Below, piece by piece: positions 55,841 through 64,000 of a stretch of DNA of 64,000 bases. The notes under the pieces were generated by a model. The model had not been told where the DNA came from. It ran no database searches and saw only the letters and a program-made list of their open reading frames with translations. How positions within the stretch are numbered: the first letter of the stretch is position 1; each line of letters opens with the position of its first letter. A program made the translations under genes and the position numbers. This stretch comes from Paraliobacillus zengyii. GTDB lineage: Bacteria; Bacillota; Bacilli; Bacillales; Amphibacillaceae. The stretch covers positions 517,501 to 581,500 of the forward strand of contig NZ_CP029797.1 in NCBI RefSeq assembly GCF_003268595.1, written 5' to 3'.

Positions 55841-57384
55841 CTAACGTGCAAGTAAATAACGAATTGATTCTTGTTTTAGACTTCGGGAGTCAATATAACC
55901 AATTAATAACAAGGCGTATAAGAGAATTTGGTGTATATAGTGAGCTGCATTCTCATCGGCTAACAGCTGAAGAAATAAAAGCGATGGCACCAAAAGGCAT
56001 TATTCTTTCTGGTGGACCACATAGCGTATATGACGAGAATAGTTTCCGTTGTGATGAGGGGATTTTTGACTTAGATATTCCGGTGTTTGGTATCTGTTAC
56101 GGTATGCAACTAATGACGCATCATTTTGGAGGCAAGGTGGAGCGAGCCAATCAACGCGAATATGGTAAAGCGGATATTCAGGTAACAGATCAAGCGAGAT
56201 TGTTTACAGGAACGCCAAATGAACAAACGGTTTGGATGAGTCATAGTGATAAAATTATTGAAGCTCCAGCTAACTTTGTAATAGAAGCTACTAGTTCATC
56301 TACACCAATTGCAGCAATGAGCAATAATGAAAAAGATTTATATGGTGTGCAATTCCATCCTGAAGTACGAAATACTGTCTATGGCAATGATTTGTTAAAG
56401 CAGTTTGTTTTTGGCGCATGTGACTGCACGGGTGACTGGACAATGGCAAACTTCGTTGAACAAGAAGTAGAGAAATTACAAGAAAAAGTAGGCGATCGCA
56501 AGGTGCTGTGCGCCTTAAGTGGTGGAGTAGATTCTTCTGTTGTAGCGGCTCTTATTCATAAAGCTATAGGCGATCAATTAACATGTATTTTTGTTGATCA
56601 TGGACTTTTACGTAAAAATGAAGGCGAAATGGTGATGGAAACATTCCAAGATGGCTTTAATATGAATATCATAAAAGTAGATGCACAAGAGCGCTTTTTA
56701 AGTAAATTAAGAGGTGTAATAGATCCAGAGGAAAAACGTAAAATTATTGGAAATGAATTTATTTATGTTTTTGATGATGAAGCAGAGCGTTTGAAAGATA
56801 TGGATTTCCTTGCACAAGGAACGCTCTATACAGATATTGTTGAGAGTGGAACGGAAACAGCTCAAACAATAAAATCCCACCACAATGTTGGTGGATTACC
56901 AAAAGATATGCAATTTGAATTACTTGAACCACTTAATACATTGTTCAAAGATGAAGTTCGTGTATTAGGTTTAGAGTTAGGTCTTCCAGAAGCAGTTGTT
57001 TGGAGACAGCCGTTTCCTGGACCAGGTCTTGGGATCCGTGTATTAGGAGAAGTTACCGACAAAAAGATTGAAATCGTTCGTGAATCTGATGCAATCTTGC
57101 GTGAAGAGATTCAGTTAGCTGGACTTGACCGTGATATATGGCAGTACTTTACTGTCCTTCCAAACATCAGAAGTGTTGGTGTGATGGGTGATGCTCGAAC
57201 ATATGACCATACAATTGGTATCAGAGCTGTCACTTCCATTGATGGGATGACATCTGACTGGGCGAGAATCCCGTGGGAAGTACTAGAGAAAGTATCAACT
57301 AGAATTGTTAATGAAGTAGATCATGTCAATCGCATTGTCTATGACATAACGAGTAAGCCACCTTCAACGATTGAATGGGAATAA
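55837..57384 (+). CDS. guaA: GMP synthase (glutamine-hydrolysing)
   Basis: 515 aa, converts XMP to GMP using glutamine and ATP. Class I amidotransferase domain (about 8-200) with catalytic Cys in [10 protein letters not shown] and HPE in VQFHPEV; ATP pyrophosphatase domain (about 205-395) with SGGVDSSV; dimerisation domain to the end ([10 protein letters not shown]). ATG 55837 overlaps the upstream ORF stop; GTG 55846, 9 nt after GGAGGAG, is an equally possible start, the conserved core beginning at [11 protein letters not shown]. Controlled by the guanine riboswitch in front. Confidence 0.96.
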   Translation: MTNVQVNNELILVLDFGSQYNQLITRRIREFGVYSELHSHRLTAEEIKAMAPKGIILSGGPHSVYDENSFRCDEGIFDLDIPVFGICYGMQLMTHHFGGKVERANQREYGKADIQVTDQARLFTGTPNEQTVWMSHSDKIIEAPANFVIEATSSSTPIAAMSNNEKDLYGVQFHPEVRNTVYGNDLLKQFVFGACDCTGDWTMANFVEQEVEKLQEKVGDRKVLCALSGGVDSSVVAALIHKAIGDQLTCIFVDHGLLRKNEGEMVMETFQDGFNMNIIKVDAQERFLSKLRGVIDPEEKRKIIGNEFIYVFDDEAERLKDMDFLAQGTLYTDIVESGTETAQTIKSHHNVGGLPKDMQFELLEPLNTLFKDEVRVLGLELGLPEAVVWRQPFPGPGLGIRVLGEVTDKKIEIVRESDAILREEIQLAGLDRDIWQYFTVLPNIRSVGVMGDARTYDHTIGIRAVTSIDGMTSDWARIPWEVLEKVSTRIVNEVDHVNRIVYDITSKPPSTIEWE

Positions 57385-57516
57385 TTTGAATGAAGTTGAA
57401 TGACGAAAGGGCATAACCGAACGATGGTTGTGTCTTTTTAAATTAATATTCGTTATTAGCTTGACTGATTTTCAATTCCTTAGTATCATAAGAAATGTAA
57501 TTTAATAAAAAGAGAA

Positions 57517-57590
57517 CCGTCGTATAATCTTGAGAATAAGGCTCTAGAGTTTCTACTGACCACCGTAAATGGTCTAACTACACAGAAGGA
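57517..57590 (+). ncRNA. Guanine riboswitch aptamer (pbuG leader)
   Basis: GTATAATCTTGAGAATAAGG, then CTCTAGAGTTTCTACTGACC, then ACCGTAAATGGTCTAACTAC: P2 with loop AATAAGG, J2/3 GTTTCTAC, P3 GACCA/TGGTC with loop CCGTAAA, and the guanine-specifying C in AACTAC. P1 is weaker than usual by eye. Confidence 0.88.
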
Positions 57591-57631
57591 TAAATGAGTA
57601 CACTATGTTTATTTGAATCTTCTGAATAGTT

Positions 57632-57666
57632 AGAAACACTTTTGCCGCTGGTAAGGGTGTTTTTTA
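57632..57666 (+). terminator. Riboswitch-controlled terminator before pbuG
   Basis: AACACTTTT and AAGGGTGTT pair (with G-U) and are followed by a T-run; the hairpin lies between aptamer and gene as the expression platform. Confidence 0.75.
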
Positions 57667-57692
57667 ATTCGACGAAAGAGGGGGAAATAAAA

Positions 57693-58997
57693 GTGAAGAA
57701 TTTTTTTGAATTTGAACAACTTGGAACAAATTATCGTACAGAAATTATTGCAGGTCTTACAACGTTCTTATCTATGGCTTATATTTTATTTGTTAATCCA
57801 AGTACATTAACTGTTGATGGTACTACTGGTATGGATCCAGGTGCAGTGTTTACAGCTACGGCGTTAGCGGCAGCTGTTGGTACACTCGTTATGGGATTAC
57901 TTGCGAAATATCCGATCGCATTAGCACCAGGAATGGGTTTAAATGCATTCTTTGCTTATACGGTTGTATTAGGTTATGGCATCCCATGGGAAACTGCACT
58001 TAGTGGTGTACTCGTTTCGGGACTTATCTTTGTTCTATTAACACTTTCTGGGCTGCGAGAAAAAATTATTAATGCGATACCATCTAGTTTAAAAATGGCT
58101 GTAGGTGCAGGTATTGGTCTCTTTATTGCTTTTATTGGGTTTCAAAACTCTGGAATTATTGTTGGTGATGAAGCTACAATGGTGGCACTTGGTGATATTA
58201 CAAGTGGGAACACACTCTTAGCTGTCTTTGGTGTAGTTATCACGGTCATTTTAATTACACTAGGTATCAAGGGTGGTATTTTTTATGGAATGGTCGTTAC
58301 CGCAATTGCCGGTATGATTTTTGGTTTAGTTGATGCACCTAGCGCTATTGTTAGTGCACCTCCTAGCTTAGCGCCAACATTCGGTCAAGCATTTTTACAT
58401 TTAGGTGATGTATTTACATTGCAAATGGTCGGAATTATTTTAACTTTCTTGTTTGTTGACTTTTTTGATACAGCTGGTACATTGGTTGCTGTTGCGACTA
58501 AAGCAGGTTTGATGAAAGATAACAAATTACCTAAAGCTGGTAAAGCGTTGTTCTCTGACTCTACTGCAACAGTTGTGGGAGCAACATTAGGTACATCAAC
58601 TACTACTGCCTATGTGGAATCGGCGACTGGGGTAAGTGCTGGTGGACGATCAGGTTTCACAGCAGTTGTAACAGCCTTTTTCTTTTTATTGGCTTTGTTA
58701 TTCTCACCATTATTAAGTGTTGTCACATCAGCAGTAACGGCACCAGCTTTAATTATTGTTGGTGTCATGATGGTAACAGCATTAAAAGATATTGAATGGG
58801 ACCAATTTGAAATTGCGGTTCCCGCCTTTTTAACTGTTATTATGATGCCACTTGCATATAGTATTGCAACAGGAATTGCATTTGGTTTTATTTTCTATCC
58901 AATTACGATGCTTGCAAAAGGGAAAGGTAAAGATATTAACCCTATTATGTGGTTCTTATTTATTGTCTTTGTTCTCTATCTTGCATTTTTAAGCTAA
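57693..58997 (+). CDS. pbuG: Guanine/hypoxanthine permease
   Basis: 434 aa, NCS2/AzgA-type purine permease with about twelve spans: NYRTEIIAGLTTFLSMAYILFVNPSTL, ALAPGMGLNAFFAYTVVLG, VDFFDTAGTLVAVATKAGLM and TTTAYVESATGVSAGGRSG. The GTG at 57693 follows AGAGGGGG by 8 nt; an open frame extends to 57642 through the leader terminator and is not coding. Riboswitch control by guanine fits the cargo. Confidence 0.95.
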   Translation: MKNFFEFEQLGTNYRTEIIAGLTTFLSMAYILFVNPSTLTVDGTTGMDPGAVFTATALAAAVGTLVMGLLAKYPIALAPGMGLNAFFAYTVVLGYGIPWETALSGVLVSGLIFVLLTLSGLREKIINAIPSSLKMAVGAGIGLFIAFIGFQNSGIIVGDEATMVALGDITSGNTLLAVFGVVITVILITLGIKGGIFYGMVVTAIAGMIFGLVDAPSAIVSAPPSLAPTFGQAFLHLGDVFTLQMVGIILTFLFVDFFDTAGTLVAVATKAGLMKDNKLPKAGKALFSDSTATVVGATLGTSTTTAYVESATGVSAGGRSGFTAVVTAFFFLLALLFSPLLSVVTSAVTAPALIIVGVMMVTALKDIEWDQFEIAVPAFLTVIMMPLAYSIATGIAFGFIFYPITMLAKGKGKDINPIMWFLFIVFVLYLAFLS

Positions 58998-59006
58998 TTG
59001 TTATAA

Positions 59007-59048
59007 AAGAAGTTTTAACTGCGTACAATCAGTTAAAGCTTCTTTTTC
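59007..59048 (+). terminator. Terminator of pbuG
   Basis: AAGAAGTTTTAACTG (59007-59021) pairs with CAGTTAAAGCTTCTT (59030-59044) with one G-U/mismatch, ending in T-run; convergent with the Hsp20-like gene. Confidence 0.88.
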
Positions 59049-59049
59049 A

Positions 59050-59484
59050 TTATTCTTCATCTAATTGGTTAATTTCTAGTCGTTTTTTCTTGCTTTTTTC
59101 TTGCATTAGCCGATGTAATCGAATGATTAATAATCCATACTGATATGTCGCCTCAATTTTATCTTCACGGACAGGATAAGGTAAGTCTAGTTTTCGGTTA
59201 AATGTTCCGTGTAAAATTTCTTCCTTAATAATCTGACCACGATGATGTTCAATCGTAATTGTACCGTTTAATTCTAGTTCAGTTTGGTTAACAAAAATAT
59301 CAATTTTTTTACTATCTTTTAATCCAGGAAGGCTTACATAACAAATGATTTCTTTCTCTGTTTGATACATATTTATGTGTGGAATCGGTGGTTTAAGTAC
59401 ATCGTCAAATTCGTTCCAAAACTTATCTCCAAAAAAATGATCCATATTTTGCTTCCAATCCTGCATGTGTTCAAATGGTTTCAT
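59050..59484 (-). CDS. Hsp20/alpha-crystallin-like protein
   Basis: 144 aa. Residues about 35-130 form a small heat-shock-like beta sandwich: PHINMYQTEKEIICYVSLPGLKDSKKIDIFVNQTELEL, then FNRKLDLPYPVREDKIEATYQYGLLIIRL, where GLL-I-I replaces the usual GVL. The C-terminal IXI anchor is replaced by a basic KKKRLEINQ. ATG 59484 has GGAGGA 8 nt upstream; an upstream frame to 59508 lacks one. A chaperone or spore-coat-like relative (CotP/YocM type) is possible. Confidence 0.82.
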   Translation of the reverse strand: MKPFEHMQDWKQNMDHFFGDKFWNEFDDVLKPPIPHINMYQTEKEIICYVSLPGLKDSKKIDIFVNQTELELNGTITIEHHRGQIIKEEILHGTFNRKLDLPYPVREDKIEATYQYGLLIIRLHRLMQEKSKKKRLEINQLDEE

Positions 59485-59696
59485 AGCAGCATCCTCCTTA
59501 TAAGACATTCTACTTGTGTTATTCCTTTCATTTTTATTAAAATCAGCTACAATAGAAGTGAATCTTAGTTGCAGTTTATGCAGCTTTCCTAGTCTGGGTG
59601 ATTAACATAATAAAGAACGAATAGACGTAAAATGGTTAATTGAACAAGGATTGTGGAATTATAGGTAATATAATATAAATATGGGAGGACTTTAGT

Positions 59697-60284
59697 TTGT
59701 TAGAGAATGCATTAGTCATGCTAGGTATCATTTTAGCTATTAATATTGTATATGTTTCCCTTTCAACGTTAAGAGTTATCTTAACGTTGAAAGGGAAAAG
59801 ATATGTCGCAGCAGGTATGGGTATGTTTGAGATTACGTTTTATACTTTGGGCTTAGGTTTAGTCCTAGATAATCTTGATCGTATTGAGAACTTAATTGCC
59901 TATGCGGTAGGTTATGGAATTGGTGTTATTGTTGGTTCGAAAATTGAAGAAAAATTAGCACTTGGCTATATAACAGTCAATGTAATTTCATCTAATCCTG
60001 ATATTCAATTTACGAAGCAACTACGTGATAAAGGCTATGGTGTAACCAGTTGGTATGCATACGGTATGGATGGTGATCGACTATCGATGCAAATTCTGAC
60101 TCCAAGAAAGTATGAATTAAATTTATATAAAACAATTAAAGAAATTGATCCAAAAGCATTTATTATCGCTTACGAACCAAAACAAATTATTGGTGGTTTC
60201 TGGGTGAAACAAGTAAAGAGAGGACGAATTTCAAAAAGTGTCGAACAACAACAAGAAGAGGCGGAAAGACAACCAGCCGAATAA
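59697..60284 (+). CDS. yebE: DUF2179/DUF5698 membrane protein YebE-like
   Basis: 195 aa. Three N-terminal spans (about 5-25, 38-58, 63-85) with [26 protein letters not shown] and [24 protein letters not shown], then a DUF2179 domain (about 95-180; [25 protein letters not shown]). TTG 59697 has GGGAGGA 7 nt upstream. B. subtilis has the equivalent gene (yebE) at this place. A perfect 20-bp inverted repeat lies inside the coding sequence (see findings). The end overlaps the next gene. Confidence 0.9.
   Translation: MLENALVMLGIILAINIVYVSLSTLRVILTLKGKRYVAAGMGMFEITFYTLGLGLVLDNLDRIENLIAYAVGYGIGVIVGSKIEEKLALGYITVNVISSNPDIQFTKQLRDKGYGVTSWYAYGMDGDRLSMQILTPRKYELNLYKTIKEIDPKAFIIAYEPKQIIGGFWVKQVKRGRISKSVEQQQEEAERQPAE
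59755..59798 (+). repeat. Perfect 20-bp inverted repeat inside yebE
   Basis: TTTCCCTTTCAACGTTAAGA (59755-59774) and TCTTAACGTTGAAAGGGAAA (59779-59798) are exact reverse complements with a 4-nt loop GTTA. It occupies codons ~20-34 of yebE and has no T-run after it. Confidence 0.95.
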
Positions 60285-60480
60285 AAAGAGGTTTGTACTG
60301 GAAGAAGGAGAAACAATTGATGCTTGTTTAGATCGGATTAGAGAAGCTGGCTATCAACCAATCAGACGATCGGAGAAACCAATATTCCAAGAAAAAATCC
60401 AAGGTGATCAAAATAGTCTAGAACCTGTTGCAAGAGAGATTACCTTTGATACTGTACGACTAAACACGAACGTTAATTAA
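60238..60480 (+). CDS. yebG: NETI-motif protein YebG-like
   Basis: 80 aa small basic-then-acidic protein; the core [33 protein letters not shown] carries the NETI-family pattern (here GETI). The only plausible start in frame is GTG 60238, 47 nt inside yebE in another frame, with AGAGGA about 12 nt upstream. Conserved at this place in bacilli; function unknown. Confidence 0.8.
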   Translation: MSNNNKKRRKDNQPNKKRFVLEEGETIDACLDRIREAGYQPIRRSEKPIFQEKIQGDQNSLEPVAREITFDTVRLNTNVN

Positions 60481-60578
60481 TAAGGATATTTAATCGTTCG
60501 ATATTAATTGACGTATTATCATTTCCTTGTTATCATAAATATGCAACACAACAAATCTAATAAACTAAATAATAAGTA

Positions 60579-60645
60579 CCTCATATAATTTTGGGAATAT
60601 GGCCCAATAGTCTCTACCCGTTACCGTAAATGATGGACTATGAGG
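60579..60645 (+). ncRNA. Guanine riboswitch aptamer (purine operon leader)
   Basis: P1 CCTCATA/TATGAGG, P2 TTGGG/CCCAA with loop AATATGG, J2/3 AGTCTCTACC, P3 with loop CCGTAAA, J3/1 GGACTATG. All conserved bases are present, and C in GACTAT sets guanine binding, as in the B. subtilis pur leader. Confidence 0.95.
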
Positions 60646-60863
60646 GAAGATGATTCATTGCTACATTTATTCTATAGTCACGCTTTGGAGAGGGTTCGTG
60701 GTAGAACGTTCAGTTATATTCTTAATTGTATAACGTTAGTGAACGATTCCTTTCAAGAGACGATAGATGAATGCTGTAGTGCTGTTTTTACTTGTGCAAT
60801 AATGTCAACAACAAGGCCTATTCATCTTCTCTCATAAATAGAGAGATGAATAGGCCTTTTCTA
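60646..60863 (+). terminator. pur operon leader with conditional terminator
   Basis: The ~170 nt after the aptamer are not coding. They end in a strong hairpin: AAGGCCTATTCATCTTCTCT (60813 on) pairs with AGAGAGATGAATAGGCCTT (60840-60858), then TTT. It is the likely attenuator of the purine operon. A 65-codon frame through this leader has no ribosome binding site. Confidence 0.85.
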
Positions 60864-60933
60864 TCTATTTTTTTATAACGTATTCGGGATATATCAGATA
60901 AAATAAAGAACAAGTAGGAAATGAGGGGAAACA

Positions 60934-61425
60934 ATGGCCATAGTTGGTGTAATCATGGGGAGTATTTCTGATTGGGACACAATGAAGCATACATGTGATG
61001 TTTTAGAAGAATTAGGTATTGCATATGAAAAAGAAGTGATCTCTGCACATCGTACTCCAGAAGATATGTTTACTTACGCAGAAACAGCTCGAAATAAAGG
61101 GATAAAAGTAATTATTGCTGGAGCTGGTGGTGCAGCACATTTACCTGGTATGGTTGCTGCTAAAACGACACTACCTGTTATTGGTGTCCCTATTCAAACA
61201 AAAAGTTTAAATGGATTAGACTCGCTTTTATCTATTGTACAGATGCCAGGTGGTGTCCCAGTCGCGACAGTAGCGATAGGTCAAGCAGGAGCGAAGAATG
61301 CAGCGATTCTAGCAACACAAATTATTGGTGCATTTGAATCAGATTTTGCGAATCGATTAGGAAACTATCAAAAACAAATGAAAGAAAAAGTGTTAGAAAT
61401 GAGGGATGACCTTGCAAAGCAATAA
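60934..61425 (+). CDS. purE: N5-carboxyaminoimidazole ribonucleotide mutase
   Basis: 163 aa class I PurE; moves the carboxyl group of N5-CAIR to give [35 protein letters not shown] and [24 protein letters not shown] are diagnostic. GAGGGG precedes the ATG by 7 nt. First gene of the purine operon, overlapping purK by 20 nt. Confidence 0.97.
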   Translation: MAIVGVIMGSISDWDTMKHTCDVLEELGIAYEKEVISAHRTPEDMFTYAETARNKGIKVIIAGAGGAAHLPGMVAAKTTLPVIGVPIQTKSLNGLDSLLSIVQMPGGVPVATVAIGQAGAKNAAILATQIIGAFESDFANRLGNYQKQMKEKVLEMRDDLAKQ

Positions 61426-62563
61426 ATTACTATTCGGATCTACAATAGGAATTATTGGTGGTGGTCAGCTCGGTCGAATGATGGCAACAACTGCTAAACA
61501 TATGGGATATTCGATTGTTGTTCTCGATCCAACACCAGATTGTCCAGCAGCCCAAGTAGCAGATCAACAACTGGTCGCAGCATATAATGATCGAGATGCG
61601 ATTGTGCAACTCACGGATATCTGTGATGTTATTACGTACGAGTTTGAGAATGTTGATCTTGAAGCTGCAAGATATATAGAAGAAAGAGGTTTGCTTCCAC
61701 AAGGGTCAACTTCACTGAAAATCACCCAAGATCGTGAACAAGAAAAAAATGCAATTGTCCAAAGTAGTCAACCAGTAGCTAGTTTTAAAATTGTCGAAAC
61801 AAAATTAGAAGTACAACAAGCGATTGAATCTATTGGTTTTCCAGCTGTAATTAAAACCTGTCGTGGTGGATATGATGGGAAGGGACAACAAAAACTAGAG
61901 GCATTAGAAGATATGGAGAAGGCAATTGAATTTGTTGACGTAAATGGTCGTTCTATTGTCGAAAAATGGGTGGCATTTGATAAAGAAATTTCGATTATTT
62001 TCACAAGAGGACATGACGGTGATGTTACGTTCTTTCCAATTGCTGAGAATACACATAAAGATCATGTGTTACAAACGACTAGTGTTCCAGCTGAGATTTC
62101 AGAAAAGGTTGCAGACAAAGCAAGAGAAGCTGCGAAATCTATTGCTGAAACAATAGGTGTAATTGGAACGTTTGCGATTGAAATGTTCGTTGACGGAGAA
62201 GCTATTTTGATAAATGAAATGGCTCCTCGTCCACATAATTCTGGTCATTATACGATAGAGGCTTGTAATGTATCACAGTTTGAACAACATATTCGAGCAA
62301 TTTGTGGGCTGCCATTAATAGACATACATTTCCACGGCGCAGCCATTATGATTAATTTATTGGGTGAAGATGTTGCCCGATTTATGGAAAGAATCGATGA
62401 AATAGGGGACGCACATATTCATATGTACGGTAAAAAAGAAAATAAACCGAAACGAAAAATGGGCCATGTCACCTATATAGGAAATGAACTAGCTAAACTT
62501 GAACAAAACTTAGTAAATAAACGAATTATACATAAAAATCAGGAGGTTATTTCAAATGATTGA
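61406..62563 (+). CDS. purK: N5-carboxyaminoimidazole ribonucleotide synthase
   Basis: 385 aa ATP-grasp enzyme making N5-CAIR from AIR, bicarbonate and ATP for Pur[57 protein letters not shown] and [27 protein letters not shown] are present. Overlaps purE upstream and purB downstream (8 nt), so translation is coupled. Confidence 0.97.
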   Translation: MTLQSNKLLFGSTIGIIGGGQLGRMMATTAKHMGYSIVVLDPTPDCPAAQVADQQLVAAYNDRDAIVQLTDICDVITYEFENVDLEAARYIEERGLLPQGSTSLKITQDREQEKNAIVQSSQPVASFKIVETKLEVQQAIESIGFPAVIKTCRGGYDGKGQQKLEALEDMEKAIEFVDVNGRSIVEKWVAFDKEISIIFTRGHDGDVTFFPIAENTHKDHVLQTTSVPAEISEKVADKAREAAKSIAETIGVIGTFAIEMFVDGEAILINEMAPRPHNSGHYTIEACNVSQFEQHIRAICGLPLIDIHFHGAAIMINLLGEDVARFMERIDEIGDAHIHMYGKKENKPKRKMGHVTYIGNELAKLEQNLVNKRIIHKNQEVISND

Positions 62564-63851
62564 ACGCTATACACGAGAAGAAATAGGAGCTATCTGGACA
62601 GATGAAAATAAATATAAAGCGTGGTTAGAGGTAGAAATATTAGCGTGTGAGGCATGGAGTGAATTAGGCGCTATCCCTAAAGAAGATGTCACCACATTAC
62701 GGAAAAATGCATCATTTGATGTTTCTCGTATTTTGGAAATTGAACAAGAAACGCGTCATGACGTTGTAGCATTTACGAGAGCTGTGTCGGAAACATTAGG
62801 AGAAGAAAGAAAATGGGTACATTACGGTTTAACTTCAACAGATGTTGTCGATACCGCGCTATCTTATATAATCAAGCAAGCAAACACAATTATTCGTAAA
62901 GATATTGAGAACTTCATTGAAATATTAAAAGAGAAAGCAATTGAACACAAGCATACTGTCATGATGGGTAGAACACATGGTGTCCACGCTGAGCCAACTA
63001 CATTTGGTTTGAAAATGGCCCTTTGGTACGAAGAAATGAAACGTAATTTAGAACGTTTTAACGCAGCAGCAGAAGTAATTGAAACAGGTAAATTATCTGG
63101 AGCAGTTGGAACATATGCAAATATTGACCCATTTGTAGAAGAGTATGTTTGTAAAGAACTTGGATTAGCAGCAGCACCTGTTTCAACACAGACATTGCAA
63201 CGCGATCGTCATGCGCAGTATGTTGCTGCACTAGCTTTGGTCGCAACCTCAATTGAGAAATTTGCTACAGAAGTTCGTGGCTTGCAAAAAACAGAAACGC
63301 GCGAAGTGGAAGAATTCTTTGCGAAAGGTCAAAAAGGTTCTTCAGCAATGCCGCACAAACGTAATCCAATTGGTTCAGAGAATATGACAGGAATGGCACG
63401 TGTAATCAGAGGATACATGATGACGGCGTATGAAAATGTATCGTTATGGCACGAACGTGATATTTCACACTCTTCTGCTGAACGTGTAATTTTACCGGAT
63501 GCAACGATTGCGCTTGACTATATGCTTACACGCTTTAGTAATATCATTAAGAATCTAACTGTCTTCCCTGAAAATATGAAGCGTAATATTGATCGAACGT
63601 ACGGCGTTATCTTCTCACAACGTGTGTTGCTTTCCTTAATTGATGCGGGTATGAGTCGTGAAAAGGCATATGATATTGTCCAACCAAATGCGATGAAAGC
63701 ATGGGAGAATGCTATCCCATTCCGTGAATTAATTGAAGTCGAAGAAGAAATTACAAGTAGGCTTTCCAGTGAACAAATTGCTGCATGTTTTGATTACAAC
63801 TATCATTTAAAAAATGTCGATCGTATTTTTACCAAAATTGGTTTAGCTTAA
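62556..63851 (+). CDS. purB: Adenylosuccinate lyase
   Basis: 431 aa fumarase-superfamily enzyme acting twice in purine synthesis (SAICAR and adenylosuccinate cleavage). Signature [35 protein letters not shown] and [11 protein letters not shown] are intact. CAGGAGG lies 9 nt before the ATG. Confidence 0.97.
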   Translation: MIERYTREEIGAIWTDENKYKAWLEVEILACEAWSELGAIPKEDVTTLRKNASFDVSRILEIEQETRHDVVAFTRAVSETLGEERKWVHYGLTSTDVVDTALSYIIKQANTIIRKDIENFIEILKEKAIEHKHTVMMGRTHGVHAEPTTFGLKMALWYEEMKRNLERFNAAAEVIETGKLSGAVGTYANIDPFVEEYVCKELGLAAAPVSTQTLQRDRHAQYVAALALVATSIEKFATEVRGLQKTETREVEEFFAKGQKGSSAMPHKRNPIGSENMTGMARVIRGYMMTAYENVSLWHERDISHSSAERVILPDATIALDYMLTRFSNIIKNLTVFPENMKRNIDRTYGVIFSQRVLLSLIDAGMSREKAYDIVQPNAMKAWENAIPFRELIEVEEEITSRLSSEQIAACFDYNYHLKNVDRIFTKIGLA

Positions 63852-63875
63852 ATTATACGAAAGAGGTGATGTGCT

Positions 63876-64000
63876 TTGAAAGAAAATCTGTTATACGAAG
63901 GCAAAGCAAAACAAGTGTATACCGTCGTAAATGATCCGGATTCACTCATTTTATCTTATAAAAATGAAGCGACAGCATTTAATGGTGAGAAGAAAGCAAC
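63876..64000 (+). CDS. purC: SAICAR synthetase, N-terminal part (partial)
   Basis: First ~41 residues, running off the window: [20 protein letters not shown], then [17 protein letters not shown], the clear PurC N-terminus. TTG 63876 follows AAAGAGGTGAT by about 5 nt. Continues the purE-K-B operon as in B. subtilis. Confidence 0.93.
   Translation, partial: MKENLLYEGKAKQVYTVVNDPDSLILSYKNEATAFNGEKKA

Noticed and set aside
60640..60837. 65-codon frame in the purE leader
   Set aside because: Runs through the riboswitch tail and attenuator hairpin, without a ribosome binding site.

Overview
The window is an AT-rich stretch of a Gram-positive Bacillaceae chromosome, probably a Bacillus relative of the Oceanobacillus/Virgibacillus/Gracilibacillus type. 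The strongest clue is the right end, where the gene order MoxR ATPase - DUF58 - transglutaminase - guaA - pbuG - yebE - yebG - purE-K-B-C matches the Bacillus subtilis yeaC-yeaD-yebA-guaA-pbuG-yebE-yebG-purEKBC block. Strong GGAGG ribosome binding sites, LOV-STAS YtvA, a LicT-type antiterminator and guanine riboswitches fit the same group. I saw no tRNA, rRNA, CRISPR array, prophage or insertion sequence.

Layout. 1-452: start of a UbiD-type decarboxylase (minus strand, cut by the window edge). 747-5205: a beta-glucoside PTS operon (EIIBCA, GH1 6-phospho-beta-glucosidase, LicT antiterminator) with cre, promoter, RAT and terminator in order. 5252-10837: HcxA-like dehydrogenase, LuxR regulator, amidase and an OFA-type MFS carrier. 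10999-19820: an amine catabolism island with a MoaF-like protein, AraC regulator, amino acid/amine permease, YtcJ-like amidohydrolase, DUF3237 protein, cytoplasmic copper amine oxidase and a Met-rich membrane protein. Three promoters in this island share one sequence element. 20046-34036: a glycan island with three architecturally different GH3 enzymes (lipoprotein, soluble, and a circularly permuted membrane-anchored one), an AgrC/AgrA-like GHKL kinase plus LytTR regulator, a GtrA-family membrane protein, a GT2 glycosyltransferase and a lipoprotein esterase. 34165-43345: single genes (membrane protein, chemotaxis receptor, GGDEF cyclase, O-methyltransferase, VOC protein, CPBP protease, pentapeptide repeat protein, OYE-like flavoenzyme). 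43519-46580: ketodeoxygluconate uptake and cleavage (kdgT, IclR-type regulator, KDPG aldolase). 46728-51011: ung, ytvA, an uncharacterised membrane protein and a TrkH/KtrB potassium transporter. 51193 to the end: the conserved MoxR-DUF58-transglutaminase operon and the purine genes, with three guanine-class riboswitches before guaA, pbuG and purE.

How the parts work together. The left and middle thirds read as accessory carbon and nitrogen scavenging: beta-glucosides by PTS, amides, monoamines, exported glycosides and pectin-derived ketodeoxygluconate, each beside its own regulator. The right third is core metabolism. The most unusual items are: the amine island, whose common promoter element lies before three transcription units and once with a decayed copy of the amine oxidase start; the GH3/GtrA/GT2/LytTR island; a 14-codon upstream ORF whose stop overlaps the guaA start just after a riboswitch and a Shine-Dalgarno-masking hairpin; and a perfect 20-bp hairpin inside the yebE coding sequence. 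All functional calls come from reading the sequence and recalling families; no database search was run.
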